A stretch of DNA of 64,000 nucleotides from Streptomyces novaecaesareae. GTDB taxonomy: Bacteria > Actinomycetota > Actinomycetes > Streptomycetales > Streptomycetaceae. Positions 34,190 to 42,338 of this stretch are shown here, one piece after another. A model generated the notes under the pieces. The model saw only the letters and a list, made by a program, of their open reading frames with translations, was not told the origin of the DNA and ran no database searches. The first letter of the stretch is position 1. Each line of letters opens with the position of its first letter. The stretch lies in contig NZ_JNWQ01000035.1 of the NCBI RefSeq assembly GCF_000716875.1, positions 62,001 through 126,000 on the forward strand, written 5' to 3'. The translations under genes and the position numbers were made by a program.

Positions 34190-34672
34190 GTGACTTACAA
34201 GTACTTCGGAGCCCCGGACCGTGCCACCGCCGCCAGAGTCCCCACCGCGCTCGGCCCGGGCGGGCTCGGCCTGGACGCCGGGGAACTCGGCTCGCTGGGG
34301 CGGCTCGGCGACCTGATGGAGACCAGCGGTTCCCCCACCGGCCACCTCTCCACCAAGATCAAGCCGGAGACCATGAGCGCCATGGTCCTCACCGGCATCC
34401 AGGGCGTCCCGCTGCACCAGGTGCCGCCACTGGAACTCGTCGTACTGCACCCGGACTACGCCGTGGTCCAGCTCCCCCACAACGTCGTCGAACCGCTCCG
34501 CAAGGCCGACGAGACCGAGCTCGGCGCCGCCGCCTTCATCTGGTCGACCGTGCCGGACCGGCGCGGCCCGCGGGACGCCTTCGTGATCTACAGCATGCTG
34601 CACGAGTGGCAGGACTTCGCCAACCGGCTGCACGAGGCCGGCCACCAGCTGTACTGCCTGGTCTGGCCGTAG
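34190..34672 (+). CDS. Conserved hypothetical protein
   Basis: A 160-residue soluble protein without a recognised domain. Residues 60-155 look well folded, with IKPETMSAMVLTGIQGVPLH, a hydrophobic ELVVLHPDYAVVQLP segment and FVIYSMLHEWQDFANRLHEAG near the end. The GTG at 34190 is chosen because GAGGGA lies nine bases upstream and the sequence changes from low-complexity to folded there. Earlier starts (for example ATG at 34041) cannot be excluded. I recall similar proteins in Streptomyces but no function. Confidence 0.65.
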   Translation: MTYKYFGAPDRATAARVPTALGPGGLGLDAGELGSLGRLGDLMETSGSPTGHLSTKIKPETMSAMVLTGIQGVPLHQVPPLELVVLHPDYAVVQLPHNVVEPLRKADETELGAAAFIWSTVPDRRGPRDAFVIYSMLHEWQDFANRLHEAGHQLYCLVWP

Positions 34673-34684
34673 AGCTCGACACGC

Positions 34685-34717
34685 CACCCCGGACGCCGCC
34701 GAACGCGGGCCGGGGTG
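34685..34717. terminator. Hairpin between convergent genes
   Basis: 8-bp arms 34685-34692 and 34710-34717 with a 17-nt GC-rich loop. Confidence 0.45.
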
Positions 34718-34735
34718 AGATGAGTTGACACTCCG

Positions 34736-36175
34736 TCAATCCTTGACGGGCGGTCGGAGCACGGCGGCGGCGAGCACCAGGGCCACCGCCAGCAGGCCCG
34801 CGGCCACCGCGAAGGCGAGCCGGAAGCCCGCCGTGAGCGCCTCGGCGGCGGGGTGCCCGGCCGCGGCCAGTGCCGCGGTACGGCCGCCCGCGAGAGTGGT
34901 GAGGACGGCGACCCCTAGCGCGCCGCCGACCTGCTGGGTGGTGTTGAACAGGCCCGAGGCGGTGCCCGCGTCCTCCGGGCCCGCGCCCGACATACCGAGG
35001 ACGGCGAGCGTGGACAGCACCAGGCCGCCGCCGGAGATGAGCAGCATCGTCGGCAGCAGGTGGACGACGTAGTCGGCGTCGGACGGCAGCCGGACCAGCA
35101 GGCCGAGCGCGGCGAGCAGCAGGGCGAGGCCCGCGAGCAGCACGGCACGCTCGCCGAACCGGGCGCTCAACCGGGCGGAGAGCACCAGCGACACCGCGCC
35201 GATGGCGACCGCCGCCGGCAGCATCGCCAGGCCGGTGGCGGCCGCGCCGTAGCCGAGGACCTGCTGCATGTAGAGCGCGACGATGATCTGGAAGCCGAAC
35301 ATCCCGGCGATGGTCAGGACCTGCACCAGGTTGGCGCCGGAGACGGTGCGCGAGCGGAACATCCGCAGCGGGAGCAGGGGTTGGGCGGCCCGGGCCTGGC
35401 GGAGCAGGAAGCCGGCCAGCAGGGCGAGCGAGAGCGCGCCGAGGCCGAGGGTGCGGGCGGAGGCCCAGCCGTGCCCGGCGGCGCCGACGATGGTGTAGAT
35501 GCCGAGCATCAGGGCGGCGGTGATCAGCGCGGCGCCGAGGGCGTCGGCGCCGGCCCTCAGGCCGGGGCCGCGGTCGGCCTCCAGCACCCGGACGGCGAGC
35601 AGGGCGGCGGTGAGGCCGAGCGGCAGGTTGATCAGGAAGATCCAGTGCCAGTCGAGGGCCTCGGTGAGCACCCCGCCGAGGACCTGGCCGATCGAGGCGC
35701 CGGCCGCGCCGACGAAGCTGAACGCGCCGATCGCGCGGCCGCGTTCGCGCGGCTCGGGGAAGAGCGTGACGATCATGCCGAGGCTGACCGAGGAGGCCAT
35801 CGCGCCGCCAATGCCCTGCAGGAAGCGGGCGGCGATCAGCATCCCCTGCCCGGTGGCGAGGGCGCAGAGCAGGGAGGCGGCGGTGAAGAGGGCGAGCCCG
35901 GCGACGAACACCCGCTTGCGGCCGATCAGGTCGCCGAGCCGGCCGGCGAGCAGGAGCAGGCCGCCGAAGGCGATCAGGTACGCGTTGACCGTCCAGGTGA
36001 GGTCGGCGGGCGAGAAGTGCAGGTCGTCCTGGATCGCGGGCAGTGCCACGGTGACGATCGAGCCGTCCAGGATGATCATCAGCATGCCCGCGCAGAGCAC
36101 CGCGAGGGCGAGGGTGCGGGAGCGGGCGGGGGCCGTGGGAGCCGTGCGGGGCGCGGCCGGGGCGTGCGTGGTCAT
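34736..36175 (-). CDS. MFS drug transporter, DHA2 (14-TM) family
   Basis: A 479-residue proton-antiport exporter with about 14 membrane helices. The motif A-like loop is GRLGDLIGRKRVFVAGL near residue 80. The antiporter-type motif C region is GAAGASIGQVLGGVL near 160. Relatives (EmrB/QacA) export antibiotics and dyes. It is the second gene after a MarR regulator on the same strand, 86 bp downstream, a typical inducible efflux arrangement. Confidence 0.88.
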   Translation of the reverse strand: MTTHAPAAPRTAPTAPARSRTLALAVLCAGMLMIILDGSIVTVALPAIQDDLHFSPADLTWTVNAYLIAFGGLLLLAGRLGDLIGRKRVFVAGLALFTAASLLCALATGQGMLIAARFLQGIGGAMASSVSLGMIVTLFPEPRERGRAIGAFSFVGAAGASIGQVLGGVLTEALDWHWIFLINLPLGLTAALLAVRVLEADRGPGLRAGADALGAALITAALMLGIYTIVGAAGHGWASARTLGLGALSLALLAGFLLRQARAAQPLLPLRMFRSRTVSGANLVQVLTIAGMFGFQIIVALYMQQVLGYGAAATGLAMLPAAVAIGAVSLVLSARLSARFGERAVLLAGLALLLAALGLLVRLPSDADYVVHLLPTMLLISGGGLVLSTLAVLGMSGAGPEDAGTASGLFNTTQQVGGALGVAVLTTLAGGRTAALAAAGHPAAEALTAGFRLAFAVAAGLLAVALVLAAAVLRPPVKD

Positions 36176-36213
36176 GGCGGTTCTCCCGGTTCGTTGGGTA
36201 CCGGGTAGGAACG

Positions 36214-36241
36214 CTATCAGATTGTTTTGTTCGGGACTATC
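36214..36241. promoter_or_regulatory. Possible promoter/operator of the MFS gene
   Basis: An AT-rich patch with two direct copies of CTATC (36214-36218 and 36237-36241), 23 bp apart, lies between the marR stop and the transporter start. It stands out from the GC-rich surroundings and could bind the MarR protein. Confidence 0.3.
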
Positions 36242-36261
36242 TACTTCGGGAGCAGCTTCGG

Positions 36262-36750
36262 CTACCCGCGGGACCGCCGGGCCCGGCGTACGGTGCGTTC
36301 GCTCTCCACCGGCTCCGCGAGGTGGTCCTCCACCAGGTGGGTCAGGGCCGAGACGAAGACCGCGCGCTCGGGCTGCGGCAGCGACTCCAGCAGCTCGCGG
36401 TGCACTCGGTCGGCGATCGCGGTGCCCTGCACCACGGCCTGCTCGCCCGCCTCGGTGACCGAGATGATCCGGGCCCGGCGGTCGGTCGCGGACGGGCGGC
36501 GCTCGGCCAGGCCCGCCTTCTCCAGCTCGTCGACGGTGACCACCATGGTGGTCTTGTCGAGGTCGGCCAGCTCGGCCAGCTGGATCTGGGTGCGCTCGGC
36601 CTCCTGCGCGTGGAACAGCACGCAGTACGCGCGCGGGGTGATCCCGAGCTCGGTGAAGGCAGCCGCCATCCGGGTCGCCAGCACGTGGCTCGCATGGTCC
36701 AGCAGCCCGGAGATGTCGCGGATCTGGCGCACGGGCGGGGTCGTCGTCAT
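36262..36750 (-). CDS. MarR-family transcriptional regulator
   Basis: A 162-residue winged-helix regulator. The DNA-binding core includes TQIQLAELADLDKTTMVVTVDELEKAGL and the wing ERRPSATDRRARIISVTEAG. Helices at both ends form the dimer interface. The ATG at 36750 is used; the upstream in-frame extension is not family-like. It precedes the DHA2 exporter and probably represses it until a phenolic or antibiotic ligand binds. Confidence 0.88.
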   Translation of the reverse strand: MTTTPPVRQIRDISGLLDHASHVLATRMAAAFTELGITPRAYCVLFHAQEAERTQIQLAELADLDKTTMVVTVDELEKAGLAERRPSATDRRARIISVTEAGEQAVVQGTAIADRVHRELLESLPQPERAVFVSALTHLVEDHLAEPVESERTVRRARRSRG

Positions 36751-36813
36751 ACGTCCGAGGTTAGCAACGGCCCGTCTGCTGCCGGATGATCCCGTTGCCA
36801 ACCAACGCCGGGT

Positions 36814-38094
36814 CTACGGGATGCCCAACTCGAACAGCGCATAGCCCGCGTACCAGCCCGCCGCGATCGCGGGCATCGCGAACAGCCCGACCAGCGAGGA
36901 GGTCCGCACCCGGCGCAGCGCGAACGCCAGGCCGATGCAGAGCGGGAAGGCCGGCAGCAGGTAGCGCGAGATGTTGCCGAAGATCTGGTTGCTGCTCAAC
37001 GCGGTGATGATGGTCAGCGCGGTGTAGACCCACAGGACCAGCGGCGGCCGGGTACGCCGGAGCAGCACCAGCAGGCCGGGCAGGGCGATCAGCAGGGCGA
37101 TGGCGATCAGGTCCGGGACGGGGTTGGACTGCCAGAAGTCCCAGTGGCCGGTGATCACGTCCATGATCGTGCGCAGGGTGGAGGCGCCGCCGTCGAAGTA
37201 GCGGTTCCAGGCGCCGCGCTGGAGCTTGAAGTAGCCGCCCCAGTCGCCCATCTTCCAGCCGACCCAGGCGACGTAGCCGATCAGGCCCCAGGGGGTGATC
37301 AGCATCGCGGTCAGCGGGCGGGCCACCCCGTCGGTGCGGCGCACCAGCGCGACCAGCGCGGCGATCGAGACGGCCGCGATCAGCGCGGCGGCCGTCGGCC
37401 GGTTGAGGCCCGCCACCAGCGCCAGCAGGCCGGCCGCGACCCAGCGGCGGGTCATCACGCAGTAGCAGGCCCAGGCGGACAGCGCGACGAACAGCGAGTC
37501 CGAGTAGACCGCCCACTCCACGCCGGAGCCCGGGAACAGGCCCCAGATCACCGCGGCGGTCACACCCGCCCGGAAACCGCCCAGCCGCTCGGCGATCGCG
37601 AAGATCCCGGCCGCCGCGACCAGCGAGGCGAGCACCGAGACCACGATCCCGGACCCGTACGAGCCGAGCCCGGTGACCGCGCCGACCAGCCGCATCAGCC
37701 ACGGGTAGAGCGGGAAGAAGGCGGCCGAGTTCTCGTAGTAGGTGGCCAGCGGCCAGCCGTGCAGCGGGATCAGCTGCGGGTCGTAGCCGTTCTCGGCGAT
37801 CCGCTGGTACCAGACGCCGTCCCAGGTGCCCAGCACGTCCCACGCGTGGGTGCCGCCGCCGCGGCCGACCTGCTTCTTCAGGTAGTCCCCGGTGTGCTCC
37901 AGGAGCAGCAGGAAGACGGTCAGGCCGATCGCCTTGACCACCGCGTACGCGCCCAGCGCAGGCGCGAAGCGGTCCACCAGTGCCCCGAACCGCCCGGGCG
38001 CCCGGCCCGCCCGTTCCTCGGACCGCTCCGCGGGCGGCGCGGCGGGAACTCCGGGCTCGGTGCTGGACGACTCGGTGCTCGATGCCGTGCTCAT
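36814..38094 (-). CDS. PIG-V-like mannosyltransferase (multi-pass membrane)
   Basis: A 426-residue integral membrane protein with about ten helices, probably a GT-C-type glycosyltransferase using polyprenyl-phosphate sugars. The first extracytoplasmic loop has the acidic GT-C-like motif LGTWDGVWYQRIAENGYD near residue 85, followed by ENSAAFFPLYPWLMR, both typical of PIG-V-like bacterial proteins. A possible role is mannosylation of exported proteins or lipids. The start is ATG 38094 (MSTASSTES), giving a disordered Ser/Pro-rich N-terminus. It is divergent from DUF4291. Confidence 0.75.
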   Translation of the reverse strand: MSTASSTESSSTEPGVPAAPPAERSEERAGRAPGRFGALVDRFAPALGAYAVVKAIGLTVFLLLLEHTGDYLKKQVGRGGGTHAWDVLGTWDGVWYQRIAENGYDPQLIPLHGWPLATYYENSAAFFPLYPWLMRLVGAVTGLGSYGSGIVVSVLASLVAAAGIFAIAERLGGFRAGVTAAVIWGLFPGSGVEWAVYSDSLFVALSAWACYCVMTRRWVAAGLLALVAGLNRPTAAALIAAVSIAALVALVRRTDGVARPLTAMLITPWGLIGYVAWVGWKMGDWGGYFKLQRGAWNRYFDGGASTLRTIMDVITGHWDFWQSNPVPDLIAIALLIALPGLLVLLRRTRPPLVLWVYTALTIITALSSNQIFGNISRYLLPAFPLCIGLAFALRRVRTSSLVGLFAMPAIAAGWYAGYALFELGIP

Positions 38095-38249
38095 GCTCTG
38101 GGTACTCCCCGCCCCGCTCGTGGTCCGCGCGGCTCCGGCGCAACGATGTTCCCGTGAGCCTACGGCACGCCCCCTGCACCCCCGCCGACCCCCGCCCGGC
38201 GGGGAAATCCGCTGGCGCTGCGGCCGGGGCGCCCGCGACGATTCCGGGC

Positions 38250-38837
38250 ATGCCGAACACCCCGTCGACACGCCGGATCCGGGCCGCCCACACGGCCGAC
38301 ACGATCACCGTCTACCAGGCCTTCCCACCCGAGATCGCCGAGCCCGCGGCGGCCGAGGGGCGGTTCCCGGAGGCGTTCAAGCGCGACCGGATGACCTGGA
38401 TCAAGCCCTCGTTCCTCTGGATGATGCACCGCAGTGACTGGGGACGGAGCCCCGGGCAGGAGCGGGTGCTGGCGCTGGAGATCAGCCGGGAGGGCTTCGA
38501 CTGGGCGCTGGAGCGGGCGGTGCTGAGCGCGTACACCGGCCGGGTGCACGAGTCGCAGGCGGCGTGGAAGCGGGAGCTGCGGCAGAGCCCGGTACGGGTG
38601 CAGTGGGACCCGGAGCGCGATCTGCACCTGCGGCCGCTGGACCGGCGGGCGATCCAGGTCGGGCTGCGCGGCGAGGCGGTGCGCCGGTACGCGGACGAGT
38701 GGATCCGGCGGATCTCGGACGTCACCGGGCTGGCCGAGCGGGTACGGCTGGAGCGGGATGCGGGGCTGCTGCCGGCGGAGACGCCGTACCCGGTGAGCGC
38801 GGCCGTCGCCGCCCGGGTGGGGGCGGCGACGGGCTGA
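38250..38837 (+). CDS. DUF4291 family protein
   Basis: A 195-residue protein of unknown function. The signature RMTWIKPSFLWMMHRSDWG near residue 50 and QERVLALEISREGFDWAL are characteristic of DUF4291. A basic central region includes QSPVRVQWDPERD. No signal peptide or membrane helix. It is monocistronic and almost touches the convergent SGNH hydrolase gene (21 bp apart). Confidence 0.8.
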   Translation: MPNTPSTRRIRAAHTADTITVYQAFPPEIAEPAAAEGRFPEAFKRDRMTWIKPSFLWMMHRSDWGRSPGQERVLALEISREGFDWALERAVLSAYTGRVHESQAAWKRELRQSPVRVQWDPERDLHLRPLDRRAIQVGLRGEAVRRYADEWIRRISDVTGLAERVRLERDAGLLPAETPYPVSAAVAARVGAATG

Positions 38838-38858
38838 GCGGCGATGGCGGGGGCTGGG

Positions 38859-40541
38859 TCAGCCCTTGACGTAGACGATGCCGAGTTTGGTGAGCTGCCA
38901 GAGCTGCTCGGGGGCCCCGGTGTCGGCGGCGAGCACGACGTACGGGTTGCCCTTGGCGTCGGCGGTGGCGCCGGCGGCGAGGACCTTGCTCTGGTCCTGG
39001 GAGTCGGCGATCTTGTAGCGGCCGTTGCCGGCCGGCTTGAACACCCAGTGCTGGTTGCCGCCGCCGTTGCAGCTCCACTGCTGGATCCGGGTGCCCGGGG
39101 CGGTGGCGGCGGCGTTGGCGTCCAGGCACATGTCGCGGTTGCCGCTGAAGTCGAGCTCGTAGCTGCCGCCGGCCTTGGCCTCCAGGACGAAGGACTGGTT
39201 GAGGCTGCCGGTGGCCGGGTAGCTGATGGCGGGCCGGCCGTCGGTGGAGTCGCCGTAGGTGCCGCCGCCGGTGAGGTCGAGGGCGTTGCCGGTGGCCGCG
39301 TTGGTGAGCTGGTACCAGGCGCCGTCCTCCGGGACGTCCGCGAAGGGCTGTCCGGGGGTCAGCGGCTGGATGGACGTGGCGTTCTGCTGGTTGAGGGTGC
39401 AGTAGGCCTGCGTCAGCTCGGGCCGGGCGTAGAACTGGCCGAGGCAGACGCCCTCGCCGCGGTAGCCGGCCACCCTCAGGTGGTACGACTGGCGGACCAT
39501 GTTCATGCAGAGCCCGGGGATGCCGATCTGCGAGTCGCAGCCGTTGCGCACCCACTCGGAGAGGTTGATGACGTCCCCGTTGGAGTACTCGTACGGGGAG
39601 CTCGTCCACTCCGCGCAGACCTCGTGCCCGAAGGCGACCCTCCGCTGGTCCAGGTACCGGACGCCGGGCACCTGCTCGGCCGCGCCGCGCAGCGCGTCGC
39701 TGAGGGTCGGCACCACCCAGTTGTGGCCCCAGGCGAGGTCCTCGGGGAAGGCCGGGCAGCCGTCGGCGACCTTGCCGAGGTAGTCGTTGCGCCGGATGTC
39801 CGGGGTGATCGGATTGAAGTACGACTGGTAGACCAGCTGGTACGACGAGTCGGCGTAGCCGGCCTTGCGCATGGTCTGCCGGATGTTCTGCAGCGCCGCG
39901 ACGACCTTGGGCTGGACGCCCTTGGCCCGCCGGCGGATCTCGTCGCTGCCGATGGTGTCGCGGCAGCCCTGGTCCTTGGGGACCGGGAAGTACTGCGCCA
40001 GGCAGTGCATCATGATGCCGCTGAAGTCGAAGTCGTCGTTGGCGCCGATCGTCACGACGACCAGCTTGACGTCGTACTTGGCGGCCGTGTCGGCGAGTTT
40101 GACGTCCTGTTTGGGCTCGCCGAAGTCGCCGCTGCCCGAGCCGGTGATCTTGGCCAGTTCCGGGTCGCTGACCAGGTCGCCGGTCTGGGCGCCGGAGCAG
40201 GCGAGGTCGATCGGGGTGACTCCGGGGATGTCGGTGACGAAGATCTCCGACTTGGGATGCCGATGGCAGTAGTTGGTGGGGCTGTCGGTCTCCGGGAAGT
40301 AGCCGTCGTTGGTGTCGGTGCCGGCGCCCTCCCCGGAGATGGCGCTGTCGCCGAGGGCGACGACCGCGGCCGGACGGGCGCCGGCCGGGGCCGGGGCGGG
40401 GGCGGAATCGGCGAGGGCGGCGGGGGCGCCGGCCAGGCCGAGGGTGGCGATGAGGGCGCCGGTGGCGAGCAGCGCGGCGCACCGGGGGCGGCCCGCCGGC
40501 CTCCGGGGGCGCCGCGCCGCTGACAGTCGGGACCTGATCAC
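38859..40541 (-). CDS. Secreted SGNH/GDSL hydrolase with C-terminal ricin-type lectin
   Basis: A 560-residue exported esterase/lipase-like enzyme. A long basic signal peptide ends near residue 44 (PAALADSA). The SGNH domain (about 55-390) has VVALGDSAISGEG (nucleophile Ser) and TIGANDDFDFSG (oxyanion Asn). A ricin-like beta-trefoil (about 405-560) shows QxW-type repeats such as IQQWSCNGGGNQHWVF. The lectin would anchor it to cell-wall or plant polysaccharide. The start is GTG 40541 with AAGGAG six bases upstream. It opens the run of exported-protein genes. Confidence 0.88.
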   Translation of the reverse strand: MIRSRLSAARRPRRPAGRPRCAALLATGALIATLGLAGAPAALADSAPAPAPAGARPAAVVALGDSAISGEGAGTDTNDGYFPETDSPTNYCHRHPKSEIFVTDIPGVTPIDLACSGAQTGDLVSDPELAKITGSGSGDFGEPKQDVKLADTAAKYDVKLVVVTIGANDDFDFSGIMMHCLAQYFPVPKDQGCRDTIGSDEIRRRAKGVQPKVVAALQNIRQTMRKAGYADSSYQLVYQSYFNPITPDIRRNDYLGKVADGCPAFPEDLAWGHNWVVPTLSDALRGAAEQVPGVRYLDQRRVAFGHEVCAEWTSSPYEYSNGDVINLSEWVRNGCDSQIGIPGLCMNMVRQSYHLRVAGYRGEGVCLGQFYARPELTQAYCTLNQQNATSIQPLTPGQPFADVPEDGAWYQLTNAATGNALDLTGGGTYGDSTDGRPAISYPATGSLNQSFVLEAKAGGSYELDFSGNRDMCLDANAAATAPGTRIQQWSCNGGGNQHWVFKPAGNGRYKIADSQDQSKVLAAGATADAKGNPYVVLAADTGAPEQLWQLTKLGIVYVKG

Positions 40542-40634
40542 ACGCGACTCCTTGCGGGGGGTGGGGGCCGCCCGGGCGGGGGCGCCGAGCGGCGCGGTGC
40601 AAGAGAGGAGCTGAAAAAGGTGAGCAGGTCTCGC

Positions 40635-40663
40635 ATTCTAGGTACTGACAAGTAACGCAACAA
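40635..40663 (-). promoter_or_regulatory. Housekeeping-type promoter of the SGNH hydrolase gene
   Basis: On the minus strand TTGTTG (40658-40663), a 17-bp spacer and TAGAAT (40635-40640) match the principal sigma factor consensus well. Transcription would start near 40628, about 85 nt before the GTG. Confidence 0.6.
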
Positions 40664-40716
40664 GGCTTGTGACAGCGCCGGGAACTGACGGCGCGACGAA
40701 TTCCCGGACATGCGGA

Positions 40717-40762
40717 GAGCCGCCGCCCCGCGCCCCAGGAGGGAAGCACGGAACGGCGGCTC
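40717..40762 (-). terminator. Weak hairpin after chaplin 1
   Basis: 9-bp arms 40717-40725 and 40754-40762 around a 28-nt loop, 25 bp downstream of the chaplin stop codon. Confidence 0.35.
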
Positions 40763-40786
40763 GCACCGGCCGAACCGGGTACGGAC

Positions 40787-41026
40787 TCAGCCCGCGTTGA
40801 CGCAGTGGTTGCCGAACGCCGGGTCCAGCAGACCGACGACGCCGATGGTGTTGCCGCACAGGTTGATCGGGATGTGCACCGGAACCTGAACCTGGTTGCC
40901 CGAGATGACACCGGGGGAACCGGCGGCGACGCCCTCGGCGCCGGAGCTGGCCATCGCGGTGCCGGCGCCGGCGGCCACGATGCCCACCACGGCCGCGCCG
41001 ACAGCGGCGGTCTTCTTGATGCTCAT
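40787..41026 (-). CDS. Short chaplin (surface amyloid protein) 1
   Basis: A 79-residue secreted protein: signal peptide of about 27 residues (KKTAAVGAAVVGIVAAGAG) then one chaplin domain. The mature part shows ASSGAEGVAAGSPGVISGNQ and two Cys (NLCGNT and GNHCVN) that form the disulfide of short chaplins. Chaplins assemble into amyloid films that make aerial hyphae and spores hydrophobic. The ATG at 41026 is preceded by GGAGG on its strand (GTCAGGAGGCTCGC). A BldN-like promoter lies about 50-75 bp upstream. It is divergent from two further chaplin genes. Confidence 0.92.
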   Translation of the reverse strand: MSIKKTAAVGAAVVGIVAAGAGTAMASSGAEGVAAGSPGVISGNQVQVPVHIPINLCGNTIGVVGLLDPAFGNHCVNAG

Positions 41027-41075
41027 GCGAGCCTCCTGACTGTTCAAACAGAGATGCACGGGGAGTGCGACATCA

Positions 41076-41103
41076 AGAACGACACCTCCCCGGACCGGTT
41101 GCG
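41076..41103 (-). promoter_or_regulatory. Putative sigma-BldN promoter of chaplin 1
   Basis: Read on the minus strand: CGCAAC (41098-41103), 16 bp, CGTTCT (41076-41081). The BldN-dependent promoter of bldM is, as I recall, CGTAAC-16-CGTTGA, so this matches 5/6 and 4/6 with correct spacing. Chaplin genes are known BldN targets. Confidence 0.45.
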
Positions 41104-41258
41104 ACGGTGCGCGCAGTGTCACCCGTCCGGCGCAACAGGGCCCCCGTGACGGGCATTCGGGTGATCAGCGGGCCGGACCGTTTCCCCTAGCGCGGCACCT
41201 CGTTCTCCCTGACGGAACCCGGTCCACCGGCCCCTACAACACGAATCGAGTACCGCCC

Positions 41259-41366
41259 ATGCGCAAGCTCGCCCACGGCATCGTCGGCACCGCGGCCACC
41301 GGCGGCTCGGTCGACGTGGCGGGCCTCCCGAACGCGGCGTCCGGCAATCCCCGCCGGAACGCCTGA
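41259..41366 (+). pseudogene. Possible 35-codon remnant or small ORF
   Basis: The short frame begins MRKLAHGIVGTAATGGSV and ends SGNPRRNA. The start resembles a signal-peptide start like those of neighbouring exported proteins and the end has a chaplin-like SGN, but the hydrophobic core and Cys motifs are missing. No good Shine-Dalgarno is visible. It may be a decayed surface-protein gene or chance. Confidence 0.25.
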
Positions 41367-41603
41367 CCGGGAATTCCACCTGGTCGCGCCTTTGTCCGAA
41401 ACCCTCCCGGCCGTGCGGGGCGGGATTTCGAGAGGCGCTGCAACACGGCGGCTGCGTCCACGCCCGAGCCATGGGCGGAACACGCCGGTGTGCGCCGCCC
41501 GAGTGACAATCACGGCAATCCCTGAAGCCATCGGGTGAGCATTCCTGCTCGCCCGCCTCCCGACAATTCCATTCCGTCGGGCAGAAATCGGAGGAAAGAC
41601 ATC

Positions 41604-41846
41604 ATGCGCAACTTCAAGAAGGCCGCCGCGCTGTCCCTGGCCGCCACCGGCCTGGTGCTCGGCGCGGCGGGCTCCGCCGCCGCGAGCTCGGGCGCCGAGG
41701 GCGTCGCCGCCGGCTCCCCCGGTGTCATCTCGGGCAACCAGCTCCAGATCCCGGTGCACATCCCGGTCAACCTGTGCGGCAACTCCGTCGACGCGGGCGG
41801 CCTGCTCAACCCGGCCTTCGGCAACACCTGCGCCAACATCGGCTGA
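41604..41846 (+). CDS. Short chaplin 2
   Basis: An 80-residue chaplin with signal peptide (ALSLAATGLVLGAAGSAAA, about 1-29) and one chaplin domain. The two Cys are in NLCGNS and GNTCAN. The amyloid-type core is GNQLQIPVHIPVNLCG. The ATG at 41604 follows GGAGGAAAG. It is in tandem with chaplin 3; 78 coding bases (41649-41726) are identical to 42001-42078, which indicates recent duplication or gene conversion. Confidence 0.92.
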   Translation: MRNFKKAAALSLAATGLVLGAAGSAAASSGAEGVAAGSPGVISGNQLQIPVHIPVNLCGNSVDAGGLLNPAFGNTCANIG

Positions 41847-41955
41847 ACCCGCGGTCGCCACACCGGCGACAGCTGACTCACCGAGCCCGTGCCGCGCCCC
41901 GCAGAGCCTGAGCCCGGCACGCTCCACCCGTGTGTGATCGAGGAGATCAACCCCC

Positions 41956-42225
41956 ATGCAGAACGTGAAGAAGGCCGCCGTCCTCTCCGCCGCCGCTGCC
42001 GGCCTGGTGCTCGGCGCGGCGGGCTCCGCCGCCGCGAGCTCGGGCGCCGAGGGCGTCGCCGCCGGCTCCCCCGGTGTCGTCTCCGGCAACCAGATCCAGA
42101 TCCCGGTGCACATCCCGATCAACCTGTGCGGCAACACCATCAACGCGGGCGGCCTGCTCAACCCGGCCTTCGGCAACACCTGCGCCAACGTCGAGGCGCA
42201 CCCGAAGCCCGCGGACGACTGCTGA
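41956..42225 (+). CDS. Short chaplin 3 with an extra C-terminal tail
   Basis: An 89-residue chaplin. Signal peptide about 1-29 (SAAAAGLVLGAAGSAAA), then the chaplin domain with Cys in NLCGNT and GNTCAN. Unlike its neighbours it carries an extra hydrophilic tail VEAHPKPADDC, whose terminal third Cys could make intermolecular disulfides or cap a fibre. It lies 109 bp downstream of chaplin 2, and GAGGAG precedes the ATG; co-transcription with chaplin 2 is likely. It is followed by a strong hairpin. Confidence 0.9.
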   Translation: MQNVKKAAVLSAAAAGLVLGAAGSAAASSGAEGVAAGSPGVVSGNQIQIPVHIPINLCGNTINAGGLLNPAFGNTCANVEAHPKPADDC

Positions 42226-42253
42226 TCCCCGATCGGCACGTGTTCCCGCCGTA

Positions 42254-42283
42254 CTGCCCCCCGACCAGCCGGCCGGGGGGCAG
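42254..42283 (+). terminator. Terminator of the chaplin 2-3 unit
   Basis: Perfect 10-bp arms 42254-42263 and 42274-42283 around a 10-nt loop. Confidence 0.65.
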
Positions 42284-42338
42284 TTCGGCATCCCCGGGCG
42301 ACCGTCCGGGACCCCCGATCCACCGAAGGGTGATCCGC

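Larger units (their letters stand above)
41027..41603. other. 577-bp region between divergent chaplin genes
   Basis: It contains the BldN-like promoter of chaplin 1 near its left end and a possible 35-codon remnant ORF (41259-41366). I found no clear promoter for chaplin 2 in the right half. Confidence 0.5.
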
